A stretch of 64,000 bases of DNA from Phytoseiulus persimilis. Its lineage: Eukaryota; Arthropoda; Arachnida; Mesostigmata; Phytoseiidae. Made by a program: the position numbers and the translations under genes. The stretch covers positions 34,472,001-34,536,000 of the forward strand of contig CM075101.1 of assembly GCA_037576195.1 (NCBI GenBank), written 5' to 3'. The notes beneath the pieces were generated by a model. It had not been told where the DNA came from. It saw only the letters and a list, made by a program, of their open reading frames with translations, and made no database searches. Shown here piece by piece: positions 61,134 through 64,000 of the stretch (position 1 is its first letter; each line of letters starts with the position of its first letter).

Positions 61134-61639
61134 CTAAGATGTCCTCTTCGAAAGAAGCTGGTGGCGCACCATAAGGAACGGAGCAGAGAAGCCCGAACCG
61201 AAGAACAAGGCAAACTTGATGGCCAAAGTATAGGGATTCTCAATAGAGAATGGGAGATTCTGCAATGGTAGATGCGCTGATGTTAGAAGTATGATAGCGG
61301 CGGAACTCCGACTGGAAGGTAGGGTAACAACTAAGATGCGTTGCTGTTGTCTACGTTGCCACAGTTCGTTTGTGGACGCTAAGAGTTTCCTCTCCAGTTC
61401 CAGACTCTAGGTAAACTGCAAACGATCAGTCTGGTAATCCACATTGTCGAGTGAATCGAATCTCCGTCTAGTAACCCACAGAATCTACCGCTACGGTCGA
61501 TGCAGTTCGTGTAGGTGCAACGAGTGAAACTTACGGCTCCGATAACATTCGAGGGCTCGTGTCCGTGGAGTCGAGGAGCGGATGTAGCGATGCCCCTTCG
61601 GACCACTTGCCCAGCTTGCAGGATTTTGCGTCCGATCAT
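61134..61639 (-). CDS. COX7C: Cytochrome c oxidase subunit 7C, two exons
   Basis: Small single-pass subunit of mitochondrial complex IV in the inner membrane. Exon 1 (61639-61535) encodes a basic targeting presequence, MIGRKILQAGQVVRRGIATS, then HGHEPSNVIGA. Exon 2 (61259-61134) gives NLPFSIENPYTLAIKFALFF, GSGFSAPFLMVRHQLL and a SKRTS tail; phase 0 at the junction, 76 residues in total. NLPF, the FFGSGF.APF membrane segment and VRHQLL are the family signature. The intron is 275 nt. Exon 2 is only 42 codons with its stop and would be missed without the splice site. Confidence 0.95.
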
Positions 61640-62048
61640 TTTCCTCGGATTTCACGAAGGTTACTTCGGGGACGATAGAGCCAGCACGGATAGCAGACGC
61701 TAGCAGGCGAGCACAGTGTTGGGCAGAGGGCGCCACCGATCTGGAAGAGAGTAATTCTGAAAATCAGAACGCAGTCTCCACGCCGGATTGAGAAATCCAT
61801 CGAATCGGGGACGCTCGGAGCTGCAACGTTCCTTCCGAGTTTCTGGACTCCGAATCCGATCGATCCCAGTGGGAGAAGATTTCGCGCCATTTCTGTCCGC
61901 TGTATCGATAATATTTCGGATTCGGCGTGTGGTGCTCGTTCGCGGTCTCCGCAGAGCTGAAGCTGGGCAGCCGGCAGTGTGTAATGCGAGAAGACTGCTG
62001 CTTTGAAAAATAGGCACTGCAAACAATTCAGCATTGTCTCCTGAAAAG
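61640..62048. promoter_or_regulatory. Divergent promoter region between COX7C and Nup205
   Basis: 409 bp between opposite start codons. No TATA-like box near either start was noticed, which would suit two housekeeping genes sharing one region. Function is inferred from layout only. Confidence 0.45.
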
Positions 62049-64000
62049 ATGTCTTCGCTACAAGCGAACTATTTCAACACTCAGTGCTGTCTAATATGGG
62101 AACCGTTCAAAAACCTCCAGTCGCGAATAGAAGCGGCCGTTCTGCGAGAGGACCCGGCGAGCCTCGAGGGAATTTCGAATTTGTTGAGACAGAACTTCGT
62201 GAACTTTAATTCGCTTCTGTCGCCTCCCGCGAGATCCCCGCAACACAGAGACATCGTCTCCAAAGGTGACACGGAAGGTTTCAAAACTTCAGCGAAGGCC
62301 AGTGAAAACATCAAAGTCTCCTCGGAGTTCGTTCGCGACGCTCTGAAACTCAGCGATGTCCTCGATTTGGATGAACTACGAGGTGTGTACGACTTCAGGA
62401 GATTCAGGGTATCCGAATTCCTGTCAAAGAGCCGCAGATACGATCCCCTGAACGACCTCATTCTGGAACCGACTCCCTTGAATCCTCGATTAGCGAATGG
62501 TTGAGTGCGTGCAACAAGTGATTCTTATTTCAGCCGCCGAACTCATCACGCGTGCGGAGATGCAACTGCCTGCCTTCCCTGGCATGCCGAAGGTTTCCTT
62601 GGCGGCTATGCTGTATTTCGATGGACAATTCGCATTGGCCACAGCACTGTCTCAGGTCACTCGGGCGAGCAGTGGACGTTCCTGGCTGGGTTTGATCCGG
62701 TCGCCAGCAAGAGTGAGTTGACCTTTCCTCGATGAGATGAATGTACACATCATGTTGGTTGTACTTCCCGGAATCACTCCCGTTTCAATCGATTCGTTTG
62801 ATTGCAGCAACAATTGGACAATGCTCTCATGCAAATGATGGTCCAGAAGGACCTGTTTGGGAGTCTATTGGCACGCCTCAAGAACTTCGATCCCATGAAC
62901 GTCAGGCGTAATCTTGAGTGTCAGCGCTTGTTGGCGATCCCTGCCATCCATCAGTGAGTTTCGGATTCAATTTCACCTGACAGACGGACGCTCAAGAGTG
63001 ATCTCTAGGGTCTGACCGGGTTGTTCTGAATGACACATTTCAAAGCATCGACATGTTGCAGGCGGACTCTGATAAAAACAATCCAGGCAATCGAGGATAC
63101 CGTCTGCGAAACGATTTTCCATTGGTGCGCTCAACAGTGTATCACGGCCCCGCAAGCGCTGGCCTTATTCCAACTTTTGGGTTCCAAATGTCAGCTGACG
63201 GCGAAAAACTTCCTCAACAAACCCGGGGCGATGTTGTTAACCGCCATGTTGAATGTGCTAGATCTTCACTGTCTCCAGGATGCGCTCCCAAGCGATGCGA
63301 AGTTGTCACTTGTCGAATATCCGGAAATCGCCGAGAGGCTGCTCGATATAATGAGAACCACATCGGATTCGGATCTGCGAGTGAGTGCACTCTCATATCT
63401 ATGGTATTCCGGAAGATTTCACCTCGATACTAATGTTCGAGAGGGAATCTCCTCGGGGCTGATCACTTGTTCCTTCGAAGGAATCCTAATTCAGAAGAGT
63501 AAATCGCTCCACAGATTCCCGCAGTGAAGAGCATTCTGCAGTTTGCGCTGACGGTTGCAGTCAACGCATATCAGCTCGCTCCGCCGCGAGGCCAGACACC
63601 CGGAGTCATCCAAGCTGTCCTCGAAGACCAAGAACGATTGATTGACGACGCTCTGCAGATGAATGTGAGTGAATTTCCATCGCTTGCAGGAACGATGGTT
63701 ATATTCGATCAGTCGTGTACAAAGAGCTCGCTCGTTCCGTGTAAGGTTAGCTGAAGCGGTGACCTACATTGCAGGTGTTCCAACACATGGTCGATCTCAT
63801 TGGGCACAAGCAGAGCGTCATCCACTCGGAATATTATTTGATGCTATCATGGCACAACCTGATCACCGACTTCATCGTGCAACAACCCCTGAAACTTCAA
63901 AAAATCAGAATGATCGCCGATGAAGTCGGCCGTACTTCTATGTGCTACCAGTCTGAGCACGGGGTCAATCCACCAACCGCGACACACAACTTCGAGTTGC
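62049..64000 (+). CDS. Nup205: Nuclear pore complex protein Nup205, N-terminal part (runs off the window)
   Basis: Large alpha-solenoid scaffold nucleoporin of the inner ring (yeast Nup192 family). Exons: 62049-62382, 62534-62712, 62808-62953, 63062-63380, 63515-63664, 63775 to beyond 64000; phases agree over 451 codons of a protein that is about 2000 residues in vertebrates. Matching text in order with human: LWEPFK-type start (IWEPFKNLQSRIE), FVRDALKLSDVLDLDEL, AAELITRAEMQLPAFPGMPK, LAAMLYFDGQFALATALSQV, then RLLAIPAIHQ and, in the last exon, SEYYLMLSWHNLITDFI. ATG context is fair, and another in-frame start is not needed. Confidence 0.9.

Noticed and set aside
1-64000. CRISPR arrays, bacterial operons, viral structural genes, rRNA
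   Set aside because: No regularly spaced direct repeats, no Shine-Dalgarno-led gene strings and no such protein or rRNA motifs were seen.

Overview
This is nuclear DNA from an animal, most likely an arthropod. Genes are split by short GT-AG introns (about 75-400 nt), several carry AATAAA poly(A) signals, and every recognised product is a metazoan protein. The CRTC N-terminus, COX7C and CHD1 look arthropod-like, and a chelicerate (mite or tick) is my best guess. That is inference; no marker gene fixes the taxon. All exon boundaries were read by eye from splice consensus, reading phase and family knowledge.

Layout. 0.1-2.3 kb (+): 3' part of a WDR86-like WD40 gene. 2.7-4.8 kb (-): MRI1, the methionine-salvage isomerase, complete in seven exons. 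4.8-14.1 kb: a gene-poor stretch with one candidate signal-peptide exon and a tail-to-tail pair of diverged paralogous segments (13.46-14.0 kb). 14.3-14.6 kb (-): FKBP12, uninterrupted. 16.9-18.7 kb (+): mitochondrial ribosomal protein L39. 18.7-22.6 kb: non-coding, with microsatellites and a C19 run. 22.6-35.8 kb (-): CRTC, the CREB coactivator, eight coding exons with a 7.3-kb first intron. 37.8-44.2 kb (+): CHD1, N-terminal exon not found, poly(A) signal at 45.35 kb. 47.85-49.43 kb: a 1574-bp hAT DNA transposon with perfect 8-bp target-site duplication and a decayed transposase, itself carrying what looks like a retroelement tail. 50.5-53.1 kb (-): TFIP11. 53.7-56.5 kb (+): a BARD1-like RING protein lacking ankyrin and BRCT domains. 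58.2-60.4 kb (+): a seven-finger C2H2 protein with almost identical DNA-reading helices. 61.1-61.6 kb (-): COX7C. 62.05 kb to the end (+): the first 451 codons of Nup205.

The genes do not form one pathway. Themes include chromatin and transcription (CHD1, CRTC, the zinc-finger protein, possibly the RING protein), mitochondria (MRPL39, COX7C), RNA splicing (TFIP11) and nuclear transport (Nup205). Three gene pairs are divergent: CRTC/CHD1, TFIP11/RING protein and COX7C/Nup205. The last two have short intergenic spaces that probably serve both genes. I found no RNA genes and no CRISPR array. The most original observations are the zinc-finger array predicted to read a repeated purine triplet, the reconstructed hAT insertion, and the unidentified paralogous pair at 13.5-14.0 kb.
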